Assembly (NCBI GenBank): GCA_036023115.1
Contig: JAYKKT010000059.1
Span: 9,634,501-9,698,500 of the forward strand
DNA from: Brasenia schreberi
Lineage: Eukaryota; Streptophyta; Magnoliopsida; Nymphaeales; Cabombaceae
Length of the DNA: 64,000 nt
Reading direction: 5' to 3'
Shown here: piece by piece, positions 1 through 10,744 of the stretch
Layout: each line of letters opens with the position of its first letter
How positions within the stretch are numbered: the first letter of the stretch is position 1
The notes under the pieces: model-generated
What the model was told of the DNA's origin: nothing
Database searches by the model: none
What the model saw: only the letters and a program-made list of their open reading frames with translations
Made by a program: the position numbers and the translations under genes

Positions 1-1869
1 AAAATCAAGGCAAAGAGGGCATGTTACAAATTACATTATGCTAAGAAAACTAGTGAAACTTTAGAAGCTTATAAGAAAGCAAAGAAGGAAGCAAAAAAGG
101 TCGTTAGTAAAGCAAAAGCTAAGATTTGGGAGGACTTATATAAAAAACTCAACTCAAAAGAGGGTGAAAGAGATATTTTTAGGATAGCTAGGGCTAGAGA
201 TAAGAAAACTAAAGATCTTAATTATGTTAGATGCATAAAAGACGAGGATGAAAAAATTCTAGTGGCAGATGATGATATAAGAAATAGATGGAAAAACTAT
301 TTTTATAATCTTTTTAATGAAAATAAAGATGTTAGTATTAGTTTAGGAGATTTAGCCAAGTCAGAAAAGTATATAAACCACAATTTCTACCGACGTATTC
401 AAAAGAATGAAGTCAAAGAGGCTCTTAAACATATGAAGAGTGGTAAATCAGTAGGACTAGATAATATTCCTATAGAAGTTTGGAAAATACTAGGAGAAAT
501 AGGAATCACTTGGCTTACAAGACTATTTAATGAAATATGGAAAAACCAAAAGATGCCCGAGGAATGGAGAGCAAGTACACTTATACCTGTATATAAGAAC
601 AAGGGAGACATTCAAAATTGTGCGAATTATCGAGCTATCAAGTTAATGAGTCATACTATGAAATTATGGGAAAGAATTATCGAACGTAGGTTAAGACAAG
701 TATCAAGTACAACAGAGAACCAATTTGGATTTATGCCAGGTAGATCTACTATTGAAGCGATTCACCTTTTGAGACGTCTTATGGAACATTTTAAAGCAAA
801 AAAGAAAGACCTTCACATGATCTTTATTGATCTAGAAAAAGCTTATGATAGGGTACCGAGGGAGGTTCTTTGGAGAACTTTGGAAAAAAGAGGTATCCCA
901 TTGACATATATTAACCTTATAAGAGACATGTATGATGGTGCAAAAACATGTGTGAGTACTCATGAAGGAACGACAGACTTCTTTGAAGTTAATATTGGGT
1001 TACATCAAGGATCAACTTTAAGTCCATACTTATTTATAATGGTGATGGATGAGTTAACAAAACATATTCAAGATGAAGTACCTTGGTATATGTTATTTGC
1101 AGATGACATTGTATTAGTGGAGGAGTCTAAGGAAAAAGTTAATAGAAAATTGGAACTATGGAGAGAAACATTAGAAAACAAAGGCCTCCGATTTAGTAGA
1201 ACAAAGACAGAATATATGGAATGTAAGTTTGATCATTTGGCTACTTCAGAGGACATAGAAATTAAAATTGGCACACATTGCATTCCCCAAAAGGAAAGTT
1301 TTAAATACCTAGGGTCAATTTTTCAAAGTGATGGAAGAATTGATGGAGATGTTACACATAGAATTAATGCTGGTTGGTTAAAATGGAGAGGAGCATCAGG
1401 TATTCTTTGTGATAAGAAGATACCATTAAAATTAAAAGGTAAATATTATAGAGCAGCAATTAGGCCTGCCATGTTTTATGGTTCTGAGTGTTGGGCAGTT
1501 AATCATCAACATGTACAAAAGATGTCTGTGATAGAAATGAAGATGTTGAGATGGATGAGTGGTCATATAAGAAAAGACCGTATACATAATGAGGTTATTA
1601 GAAACAAATTAGGAGTAGCACAAATAGAGGATAAAATGAGAGAACATCGTTTAAGATGGTTTGGACATATAGAAAGAAGATCAAAAGAAGAACCTGTAAG
1701 AAGGTTAGAAAAACTAAATTTGGAAAGTATTAAAAGAGGTAGAGGACGACCACAAAAGTGTTGGAAAGAAACAATAAAGAATGATCTAGCTTATTGGGAG
1801 TTAACTGCTAACATGGCACACGATAGGGATCTGTGGAAACAAAGAACCCATGTAGCCGACCCCATCTAG
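1..1869 (+). CDS. RTE LINE polyprotein, reverse transcriptase and C-terminal domain (partial at 5')
   Basis: The reading frame is open from base 1 to the TAG at 1867-1869 (622 codons), so no start is visible; the GTG at 262 is internal. A Lys/Arg-rich linker (to about residue 85) is followed by the reverse transcriptase. The core carries [12 protein letters not shown] (about residues 145-156), the [14 protein letters not shown] block, the [10 protein letters not shown] block and the catalytic FADD at 1096-1107. The C-terminal part has the [10 protein letters not shown] and [10 protein letters not shown] blocks usual in RTE elements. The upstream AP endonuclease domain would lie left of the window. 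The protein would nick target DNA (endonuclease) and copy its own RNA at the nick. No stop or frameshift is seen, unlike the other copies here, so this is probably the youngest. Confidence 0.9.
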   Translation, partial: KIKAKRACYKLHYAKKTSETLEAYKKAKKEAKKVVSKAKAKIWEDLYKKLNSKEGERDIFRIARARDKKTKDLNYVRCIKDEDEKILVADDDIRNRWKNYFYNLFNENKDVSISLGDLAKSEKYINHNFYRRIQKNEVKEALKHMKSGKSVGLDNIPIEVWKILGEIGITWLTRLFNEIWKNQKMPEEWRASTLIPVYKNKGDIQNCANYRAIKLMSHTMKLWERIIERRLRQVSSTTENQFGFMPGRSTIEAIHLLRRLMEHFKAKKKDLHMIFIDLEKAYDRVPREVLWRTLEKRGIPLTYINLIRDMYDGAKTCVSTHEGTTDFFEVNIGLHQGSTLSPYLFIMVMDELTKHIQDEVPWYMLFADDIVLVEESKEKVNRKLELWRETLENKGLRFSRTKTEYMECKFDHLATSEDIEIKIGTHCIPQKESFKYLGSIFQSDGRIDGDVTHRINAGWLKWRGASGILCDKKIPLKLKGKYYRAAIRPAMFYGSECWAVNHQHVQKMSVIEMKMLRWMSGHIRKDRIHNEVIRNKLGVAQIEDKMREHRLRWFGHIERRSKEEPVRRLEKLNLESIKRGRGRPQKCWKETIKNDLAYWELTANMAHDRDLWKQRTHVADPI

Positions 1870-1905
1870 TATGGGAAAAGGCTTAGTTGTTGTTGTATCT
1901 ATTTT
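1..1905 (+). mobile_element. RTE-clade LINE, copy 1 (3' part; 5' end outside window)
   Basis: A non-LTR retrotransposon enters from the left edge and ends in the short tail typical of plant RTE elements: the ORF stop, about 20 bases of 3' UTR, then a GTT/TTG microsatellite near 1887-1898 instead of poly(A). At least seven other copies or fragments of the family occur in this window (7.3, 20.3, 30.8, 32.6, 38.9, 41.1 and 56.9 kb), and aligning them by eye fixes the 3' end. Because the 5' end is missing, its target duplication cannot be checked. Confidence 0.9.
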
Positions 1906-1996
1906 TCTAAACTAAATGGTTAAGATTTATTTTGGTATGATATCATGTAATGTTGTTAACATATACTACATACTAGTTTCTTGTCATATGTTGAAT

Positions 1997-2768
1997 AGTT
2001 CAAAGCACCTCCTTTTAGTTTTTCACTAAAAAATGGAATAGGTTTTCCTGTAGGACAGCACCAATACCTACACCAGATGCGTCACACTCAACCTTAAAGG
2101 CTTTGTTAAAATATGGGAGAGTTAGAATTGGTACAGAGCTCAGTTTCTTCTTAATATCTTCGAATCGTAAATGAGCTAAAAGCGTCCAACAAAAATGTTC
2201 CTTTTTCATTTAATCCGTGATAGGGGCAATGATAGTACTAAAATCTTTGATAAAACGCTGCGAGTCCATGGAAACTTCTAATTTCGCTAAGCTTTATAGG
2301 AACCGGCCAATCCATAATAGCCTTTACCTTCTCTTTGTCAAATATGATGACATGCTGAAACACTCCGTACCCAAAGAAGATGACTTGTTCTTGCAAAAAT
2401 GACATTTCTTAAGGTTGCCAAACAGTTGTTGGGCCCTTAGTTTGGAGAAGACTGAACGCAAGTGTTGTTGATGGTCTTGTATAGTCTTGCTATAGACTAG
2501 AATATCACCAAAATAAATAACAAATTTTCCAATGCAATCACGCAAAACCTGATTCATAAGTCTCACGAAGGTGCTCGGGGCATTTGTTAAATCCAAATGA
2601 CATAACTAGCTATTCACATAGCCCAACCTTGGTTTTGAAAGCTGTCTTCCACTCATTCCCCTCCTTCATCCTTATGTGGTGGTATCCACTTCTCAAATTG
2701 ATTTTGTAGAACAATCGGACTCCATGTAACCCATCCAACATATCATCCAACCGGGGTATGGGGTATCA
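1997..2768 (-). pseudogene. Ty3/gypsy reverse transcriptase-RNase H fragment
   Basis: Reading leftward from about 2768, the translation gives [10 protein letters not shown], then [16 protein letters not shown], the [11 protein letters not shown] block, FGLTNAPSTF, and the catalytic region as YFGDILVYSK. The family motif is Y/F-x-D-D, so the first catalytic Asp is Gly here. It continues into the RT connection and the start of RNase H (VECDASGVGIGAVL), then a frame slip near 2040 precedes the FFSEKLKGGAL segment. There is also an in-frame stop just before FGLTNAPS. Neither gag, protease, integrase nor LTRs are attached, so this is a dead internal fragment. Its right end coincides with the start of the tandem repeats. 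Confidence 0.85.
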
Positions 2769-3672
2769 AAATGAATTTGATCTTTTCATGTAACGTGTCC
2801 ACAGTTCTTTTGTTCAAAATATAGCCTTGAAGTTTGTTATCTTTTCAAATATTGAAATAGATTTATTACTATTAAAAATAAAAGAAATATTCAAAGAGAA
2901 GAAGCTCGCACCAAATAAGCCTTGTTTAATGCGTTTCTTTGGTGAGATTGCGATGTGGACGAAAAGAAGGAACCTTTGGAGATTTATATATATAACGTTA
3001 AAAACGAATTTGATCTTTTCACATAACATGTCTACTGTTCTTTTGTTCATTGTCATGAATATATCATATAGCCTTGAAGTTCCTTATCCTTTCGAATACT
3101 GAAGTAGATTCATTGTTATGAAAAAAAATGGAAGATGCCGGCACCAACAAACTGTGTTTAATGCCTCTCTTTGGGTGATCTTGGAATGTACACGAAAAGA
3201 AGAGCGAACGTTTCTAGATTATATGAATGTATACATATATAACGTTAAAAAGATTTGATCTTTTCATATAACATGTCTACTGTTCTTTTGTTCATTGTCG
3301 TGAATATATCGTATGCCGCAAAAATATAGCCTTGAAGTTTGTTATCTTTTTTAATATTGAAGTAGATTTATTATTATGAAAAATAATATGTAATTAATAA
3401 ATATATATCATATTTTATTATTTGAAATAATATGTAATTAATTAGTTATATTATATGTTATTAATATAAAATATATAAAGCGAACTAATTTGATGCTTTC
3501 ACACATGTCTACTGTTTTTTTCTTCATTATCGTAAATATGTTGCGAAAGTATAGCCTTGAAGTTTGTTATCTTTTCATATTGAAGTAGATTTACTATTAT
3601 GAAAAATAAAGAAATATTCAAAGGAAAGATGCTGGCGCCAATAAGCCGTGTTTAATGCGTCTCTCTGTGGAA
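2769..3672. repeat. Four diverged ~235-bp tandem repeats
   Basis: The phrase TTGATCTTTTCA recurs near 2777, 3008, 3254 and (as TTGATGCTTTCA) 3489, spaced 231, 246 and 235 bases. Each is followed in order by the same landmarks: a GTCTACTGTTCTTTTGTTC segment, ATAGCCTTGAAGTT, a GAAGTAGATTTATT segment, and a GTGTTTAATGCGTCTCT segment. Unit 3 has lost its 3' half to an AT-rich stretch. Short reading frames across this block are not conserved between units and are not treated as genes. The array abuts the broken end of the gypsy fragment. Confidence 0.85.
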
Positions 3673-4479
3673 GAACCGTTGGAGATTATTCGCGCGCCGT
3701 GGTAGACGCTGGCTGTTTGCCACGTGTCTAACACGTGGCATGTGAAAGAAGGACAAGTTCCTGTACAAGGTCGGTTTACTTGGCTGTGAAGCACCGTGCT
3801 GGATCCTTTATGGTGCTGGAGAAGTCAAGTGCATGAGTGGCGCACGTGAACCGGCAACTTCTCGGTCATTAAAGTCGGTGCGTTATTTATCGGCCGCTAA
3901 ATTGATTAGTTTGGACTCCTTATCACTGAATTTGGAAAATATTAAAATGCAATTATAAAACGGCTTGGAGTTGTTTATCGGCCGCCGTCATGATCGTAAA
4001 TTGAGAAGGTTGGGAACCTCTCTAGTGTTACTGTGAAATTTGTTTTGATTTTGTTTAGTTGTGTACAACAACACGATAGCTTTTTCACGAATTGTTTCTG
4101 TCTCTGCCCAATCCATTAAGTGTTCGACCCAATGTCCCAGCTAAATGTGATCAATATCTTCAATGGCGAATAGACTTCAAGATGAATCATTTTGGTTGGC
4201 TTAAAATATAGGCATACACATTTTACATTCAATTGAGATGAATACGTTCTACCCTCCTAAATTTTCTTGTTAATCAAGATGTCAAGAAACTAATTTTTTC
4301 ATTGTTGAGATCTGGATGCTGCCAATATATGACAAGAGTTCTTTGTTCATGAGACATATTTAGTGCAGTTTACAACTCACCAATGAGGGCCACAGAGTGC
4401 CTTCATATCAATGACTTTGCTGTTGTTGATATTTTATATGTGTGAAGCACACATTGAGTTTTGAATCAATCAATCTTTT
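3673..4479. other. Intergenic, no gene recognised
   Basis: This stretch is more GC-rich at its left end (3690-3900) than the surroundings and contains the paired G-box palindrome described separately. I see no reading frame, splice pattern or repeat that names it. It ends where the copia 5' LTR starts. Confidence 0.5.
3719..3739. promoter_or_regulatory. Perfect inverted repeat with two G-box/ABRE cores
   Basis: Left arm GCCACGTGT (3719-3727), spacer CTA, right arm ACACGTGGC (3731-3739) form a perfect 9-bp inverted repeat. Each arm holds CACGTG, the G-box core bound by plant bZIP and bHLH factors, and ACGTGGC matches the ABRE consensus. The sites are real as sequence. Whether they control anything is unknown, because no gene is recognised directly downstream. 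Confidence 0.45.
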
Positions 4480-4880
4480 TGTAAGTTATTGGTAGCCACT
4501 TTTGGCTACAATAACAATAATCATGAAATACGGGAAGAATAGCCCTCTTCCCAAATTTCATGAGAAGATGAAACGAAAACAGTTTCGCTTTTTACAAAAG
4601 ATACAAAATCTCTTGGATAAACATGAAATGACTTAAGCGGAGAGCTAAGGGCGAAAAACACGAGAAGAGAAAAAATAAAGTATATATATAATATATAAAC
4701 CAATAGAGATACAATATACAAAAAAAGAGAAACTGTTTCCTGTAAAAACTCTTTGTGGGTAACCATTTGCCCTTTTCCGCTCTTCTTTATTCTTCTTTTT
4801 TTACTCCGTTGCTGCTCTTGGAGGATTTTTGTTGCAACTATCTTCCTTGCATTGGCTTCCGAATGTGAAAGAAGCCAACA
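4480..4880 (+). repeat. 5' LTR of the copia element
   Basis: It starts TGTAAGTTATTGGT and ends GAAGCCAACA, giving TG...CA termini. It aligns along its length with 10745-11178: a shared CATGAAATACGGGAAGAA segment, a TA-rich TATA-box region (about 4679-4700), a GAGATACAATATAC segment and the C-rich 3' part. It is about 33 bases shorter than the 3' LTR. Confidence 0.85.
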
Positions 4881-4884
4881 CTAT

Positions 4885-4893
4885 TATCAGAGC
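4885..4893 (+). other. Copia primer-binding site
   Basis: TATCAGAGC lies four bases after the LTR end. This is the core of the plant copia primer-binding site complementary to initiator tRNA-Met, where minus-strand DNA synthesis starts. The bases just upstream are TAT where TGG is usual, which suggests decay. Confidence 0.75.
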
Positions 4894-6149
4894 TTTATGG
4901 TTGTTCCACCATATGTCATTCTTGCATCTAAAACCATGTACACATTTGTTTTACAAAGAGAGAAGATATTACAAAAAAAAAAGAAAGAAATGAAGGAAGA
5001 AAGAAAGACTTATTCGCAACAAAAGGTCGGTTTGTTCTTCTTCCCATAAGATACCTATAACAGAAAATAACCCAAAGAACAGGAAAAGATATCATAGAGA
5101 AACGATAGAAAATTCTCTTAACCAGATAATCACTATTCTCTTAATGATGATGAAGACAACGAAAAGACTCCAAACCAGATAATCTCCTAGTTCGGCAATC
5201 AAGGGTTCTGTCTCAACAAGAGGTTGAAGACAGTCTACGGTTCAGGCCCCTTCCTCTGATCTAGCAAAACATAACTACTCTGCCCTTCACCTCTCAGTTT
5301 TCTCTCTCTATCTTCTACTCAACTGCACTTTAGTGTTCTCTTTCAAAGAAATGTGAGAAAGAACGAGGGAGAAGCAGGTTATCGGCTAATGACTCAAACC
5401 AGAGATTCGGATGGACAAGAGAAGTAAAGGCGAAAGACAATCTTTGGTCCTCCTCTTTGCTCTCCCTCTTTCTCTCTTCTTCCTTATCTAGTTTTTCCCT
5501 CTCTCTCTCTCTCTCTCTCTTTGTTTTTGCTCTCTCAAAGAGATCTTTCCTTGGAAAGGGTTGAAAGAGAGAGCCAAAAACCAGGGTTTTGTGCAAAATC
5601 ATGGACGATAAACCACCTCGGGCAATGGACTTTAAAGTTTGGTCTCCCCTCGTATGAGATTGAAAATTACAAAATACCACAAGATAAAATTACTAAAAGT
5701 CTAGATATTTTTAAATCAAAAAATTGTTTTGCCGTTAAATGATAAAATGACTTTTTTATCCCTTGACAATTTGTGAAAATTACCAAATGCTGACCCATTG
5801 AGTTACGTTATTGTCCCTAACCATGCAAGATATTATCAGGTTTGCCACTAAATGAAAATATGGTTCTATCTTTTGAGTTACATGTTTGTCCCTAGTTTAT
5901 TTCTGAAATAACATAGTAATATTAGGTCCTTTGGTTTATTCTAAAATGGTACCATGGGTTTGTTTAAAATTGTTGTTTGATGCATGGTTCTATTTACAGT
6001 TTAGCGCATGAATAATTAGTGGTGTGTATTGCTTGATTTCATATTTAAATCAAATAATATGTTGTTTGTTCTTAGTTTTAGCCTTAAAATTTATATACCC
6101 TCTTTTTGCCATTTTTGCCAAATTTGCTAGCATAACTGCTAGGATATGT
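4894..6149 (+). other. Copia leader region, no coding capacity recognised
   Basis: About 1.25 kb lie between the primer-binding site and the first recognisable gag residues, longer than a usual copia leader. The middle (about 5160-5690) has a distinct look, with a CT-microsatellite at 5499-5520 and many CT/GA runs, so it may be a later insertion. I could not find its borders. Reading frames here are low-complexity by-products. Confidence 0.45.
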
Positions 6150-6960
6150 GTCTTAGAATTAGTAAAGATAGAAAAACAAAATGGCCTAAATTTCGAAACT
6201 TTAAAACATAGAATCTCATTGGCCTTGACACTAGAGAGTGTGTATTATGTTTCAAAAGAATCAGTAATCTCTCCAATAGAACAAGCAGCAAATGAGGAAA
6301 AAAATATTTAACCTTCCTCAAGGATGACACCTTAACTAGAACCATCATGCTTACCTATATAAAAGATGACCTCCTTAGAGTATTTGAGGATTATAAACTG
6401 CAAAAGATTTTTTTCAATACATAATAGTTAAATATGATACTACAATAAAACTTCATGTACAATTACTCTTTCAAAAATATAATAAACATAAAATGAAAGA
6501 AGGAGATAATATGGTTGAACATGTCAACTAAATGCTAGTTATGGCTACGGATTTGACAATAGCTAATTTTGTAATTCTTTATCCAATACAGATTTCAACA
6601 ATCCTCAATAGTCTACCCTCATGTTGAAACATGATAACCACAACCCTTAGGTTGAGACCTTACTTCTCCCTTTCTCAGCTTCCTCTAAAACTTGTTATTG
6701 AGTAAGAACTTATAAATAAAAACAAAAAGGATAAATTACTCTTAGCTCAGGACGATTTAGGCTTCCAACTTAAAAACAAACTAGAATAAAGAAACCAAAT
6801 AAGAAATTTGGTAAATTTGATAAAAAGGGTGGTATAAAATTTAATAAATTATAGGAATATGCTTCTCATATAAAGTACTTCAATTATGGTAAGATATGGC
6901 ATTTTAAGAGAAACTTTTGCAATTTAAAGAAAAATGAGGGCAACTTTCAAGGAGAAGCAA
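6150..6960 (+). pseudogene. Copia gag remnant
   Basis: The translation contains LVKIEKQNGLNFETLKHRIS and later the KYNKHKMKEGDNMVEHVN and MLVMATDL segments, the pattern of plant copia gag (UBN2-type). It ends in a decayed zinc knuckle at about 6877-6920, where YFNYGKIWHFKRNF replaces the normal C-x2-C-x4-H-x4-C arrangement, so the cysteines are gone. Several stops and frame slips interrupt it. In an active element this protein would form the cytoplasmic particle that packages the RNA. Confidence 0.75.
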
Positions 6961-7063
6961 GACATTATCTGGGTTATTTTAAAATGATATAGTAAAAAGA
7001 TATAACAAGACTATTAAATATGACCAAGTTCATGTTAATTGATGTTTCTCTTTTTAGGGTATT

Positions 7064-10000
7064 TTGAAAAGAAGTGGTATCTATAGCATATATATTTTTA
7101 ATAGAGTACCATATAAGGTTATATTCTTTACACCATATGAGATGTGGTTTGAAAGAAAACCAAACTTTGGACATCTTAGAAGGTTCAAATCTGTCGCACA
7201 TGTGAAGATCCTTAATAAGTCTAGGGATAAGCTAGACACCAAGTATTTGAGACATATTTTTATAGGATATCTCAAAGGTTTTAAGGAAGGTGGTAGTCCT
7301 GCTACATTGCCGCCCGAATGTAGTGAATAATTTTCAAAAAGGGTCTCCTCATTTTGATTATGGATGGATGGGATACCTCTTTTTTCCAAACTAAATGGAA
7401 GTTTGGAAAATACTAGGAGAAATAAGAATCACTTGGCTCACAAGACTATTTAATGAAATATGAAAAAACCAAAAGATGCGCGAGGAATGGAGAGCAAGTA
7501 CACTTATACCCATATATAAGAACAAGGGAGACATTCAAAATTGTGTGAATTATCGAGGTATCAAGTTAATGAGCCATACTATGAAATTATGGGAAAGAAT
7601 TATCGAACGCAGGTTAAGACAAATATCAAGTACAATAGGGAACCAATTTGGATTCATGCCAAGCAGATCTACTATTGAAGCGATTCACCTTTTGAGATGT
7701 CTTATAGAACATTTTAGAGCAAAAAAGAAAAACCTTCACATGATATTTATTGATCTAGAAAAAGCTTATGATAGGGTACAGAGGGAGGTTCTTTGAAGAA
7801 CTTTGGAAAAAAGAGGTTTCCCATTGACATACATTAACCTTATAAGAGACATGTATGATGGTACAAAAACATGTGTGAGAACTCATGATGGAATGACAGA
7901 CTTCTTTGAAGTTAATATCGGGTTACATCAAGGATCAACTTTAAGTCCATACTTATTTATAATGGTGATGGATGAGTTAACAAAACATATTCAAGATGAA
8001 GTACCTTGGTGTATGTTATTTGCAGATGACATTGCATTAGTGGAGGAGTCTAAGGAAAAAGTTAATAGAAAATTGGAACTATGGAGAGAAACATTAGAAA
8101 GCAAAGGACTCCGACTTAGTAGAACAAAGACATAATATATGGAATGTAAGTTTGATCATTTGGTTACCTGAGAGGACATAGAAATTAAAATTGGCACACA
8201 TTGCATCCCCAAAAGGAAAGTTTTAAATACCTAGGGTCAATTTTTCAGAGTGATGGAAGAATTGATGGAGATGTTACGCATAGAATTAATGCTGGTTGGT
8301 TAAAATGGAGAGGAGCATAAGGTATTCTTTGTGATTAGAAGATACTATTAAAGTTAAAAGGTAAATATTATAAAGCAACAATTAGGCCTGCCATACAAGA
8401 AAAGACCGTATACATAATGAAGTTATTAGAAACAAATTAGGAATGACATCAATAGAGAATAAAATGAGAGAATATCGTTTAAGATGGTTTGGACATATAG
8501 AAAGAAGATCAAAAGAAGAATCCGTAAGAAGGTTAGAAAAACTAAATTTGGAAAGTATTAAAAGAGGTAGAGGAGGATCACAAAAGTGTTGGAAAGAAAC
8601 AATAAAAAATGATCTAGCTTATTGTGAGTTATCTGCTAACATGATACACGATAGGGATCTGTGGAAGCAAAGAATCCATGTAGCTGACCTCTTCTAGTAT
8701 GGGAAAAGGCTTAATTGTTGTTGTTTTTTATATCTCAAAGGTTCTAAGGGATATCATTTTTATCATAAGAACCATGTATTAATAGAAAGTAAGGATCTTA
8801 AATTCTTATAACAGACTAAGAATGACATCCTTGAAAATGATGATGAGTATATTGATGATCTATTAGATCTAGATCCATCATCATTTGAACACATGAACTC
8901 CAATCCAAATGACCTTCATGAACAATATGAATCTTTAAGTGAACATAAAAGATCTAGGGACACTCCATCCTACTTAAAGAATTATCATACTTATCTTGTT
9001 GAAGAAGTGTGCGATTTGATAAATTTAGATGAATTGATTGATAACTTGATATATTAGTAGGCTATTAGCTCATCCGAATCTTCAGAGTGTGTAAAAGCTA
9101 TGAATGAGAAAATTGAATCTATTGAGAAAAATCAAGTGTAGAAATTGATTGATTTACCAAGAGAAAGGAAAGTCATAAGCTATAAATGACTTTTAAAAAA
9201 GAAATACAAAATCAAAGAAACAATCGACAAATTTAAGGTGAGGTTGGTTGAAAAGGAATTTTCGCAAAAGAAGGGGATAAATTATTGAGACATATTTCTT
9301 TGTTGTGAAATTTGCATCGATTAGGATAATTCTGGCTATTTCTGTATATTCTTATATGGATTTACATCAACTAGATGTGAACACTTCTTTTCTAAATAGT
9401 GATTTAGATGAGATCATATATATGCAACAAAAAGAAGGCAACACTGTTAAAAACCAAGAAAATAAAGTATGTTGGTTAAAAAAATCCCTATATAGCCTTA
9501 AAGAGTTATCTCGTCAATAGTATTTAACTTTTCAAAATACCATAATAGAACTTGAGTTTGTGGTTAATGAGTTAGACCATTGTGTATATGTCCGAAACAA
9601 TAGGAGTCACTTTGTTATCTTATCTCTATATGTTGATGATATACTGTTGACTAGGAATGACAATGAAATAATTGTCAAAACCATGTTATGGCTAAACTCA
9701 AAGTTTGAAATGAAGGATATGAGGATCTAAACTTCTATATTTAGACCATTGTGTATATGTCTAGAAATAAAGATTTTTCATGACAAAGAATCTAAACTTC
9801 TATATTTGATTTAAGAGAGGTATATTGATTATATCCGAAAGAAATTTAAAATGGGTGATTGCAAGCCTGCAATTATACCCGTTTAGGTGGAGAAAACAAA
9901 CCAAGTATTCCTTTTGCACAAGTTACGGGTAGTTTGATGTATGCGATGTTGTGTACAAAAGCTTATATCAACTTTGTTATTGCTATTGTAAGTATATATC

Positions 10001-10545
10001 AAAATGATCCTGGTTGACATTATTGGATAGTTGTGAAAAGGTTCTTAAGATATCTTAAAGGAATAAAAGACTTAAAACTTTTTTTTAAGCTGATGAACTA
10101 AAAGTGGAAAAACTCACATGTTGACTTTGTTGGGAGCAAAGATGACAACAAGTCAACCTCTGATCAAATATTCTTATTTGAAGGTGGTGATGTTTCTTGG
10201 ACTTATAAGAAACATGGTTGTGTAGCATTGCATACATAATAAATTGAGTATGTTGCTTGAAATATGGTTACAACGAGTGTCCTTTGGATAAACCGCTTCA
10301 TATGTGATCTTAAGCTTAAAATAGCTAACAAGTCTATTATGACAACATTGCAATTATTATTCTTGTCAAGAGTGGAGCTAGTAGCTCTAGAAGTAAACAT
10401 ATAATGGTTAAATATCACTATGTTCATGATATACTTAAGAGGAATGAAATATTTATATCTTATATGCCTACTAATAATATGTTGGTTGACTCCTGACTAA
10501 AGGTATCTAAGAAGATCTTTTCACTAAATATGTTATGCACGTGAA
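7064..10545 (+). pseudogene. Copia pol remnant (integrase C-part, reverse transcriptase, RNase H)
   Basis: Integrase C-terminal blocks are read at 7064-7286 (FNRVPYKVIFFTPYEMW, then KYLRHIFIGYLKG). The frame resumes after the nested LINE at 8730 (LKGSKGYHFYHKNHVLI). Reverse transcriptase follows: AMNEKIESIEKNQV near 9100, TIDKFKVRLVEKEFSQKKG near 9230, HQLDVNTSFLNSDLDE at about 9367, and the catalytic YVDD at 9627-9638. RNase H-like sequence continues to about 10545. Numerous stops and frameshifts make it non-functional. A 37-base patchwork insertion at 9725-9761 interrupts the RT shortly after the YVDD region. Confidence 0.85.
7287..8729 (+). mobile_element. RTE LINE copy 2, 5'-truncated, inserted in copia integrase
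   Basis: From about 7396 to 8729 the sequence follows copy 1 from EVWKILGEI through to the TTG tail. A 20-bp direct repeat with one mismatch (7267-7286 and 8730-8749) flanks the insertion, and removing the insert plus one repeat restores the integrase reading. The ORF has several stops (for example at about 7461, 7794 and 8133) and lacks 94 bases that copy 1 has at 1473-1566. The first ~110 bases (7287-7396) do not match the sense strand of the element; their last part is antisense LINE sequence. Confidence 0.9.
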
Positions 10546-10733
10546 TTTGAGATAAAGTTTGAGTATAGAAATACACTTTATTGATTGTTATGAAAAGAAA
10601 AACATATTGATTATGAAAAATTGCATAATAGGTAAGAGTTTAATTTACTTACAACTGAAAAATGGTACAACTTGGAAAAAATCACAAAACAAGTGCGAGA
10701 AAAACAAGTGTATCATAAATTAACTCAAGTGAT

Positions 10734-10744
10734 CAAGTGGGATA
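10734..10744 (+). other. Copia polypurine tract
   Basis: CAAGTGGGATA lies immediately before the TG of the 3' LTR, where the plus-strand primer of a copia element is expected. It is a partial polypurine tract, consistent with an old copy. Confidence 0.6.

Noticed and set aside
2827..3102. Frames within the 235-bp tandem repeats
   Set aside because: The frame is not preserved between units, so there is no sign of selection for protein.
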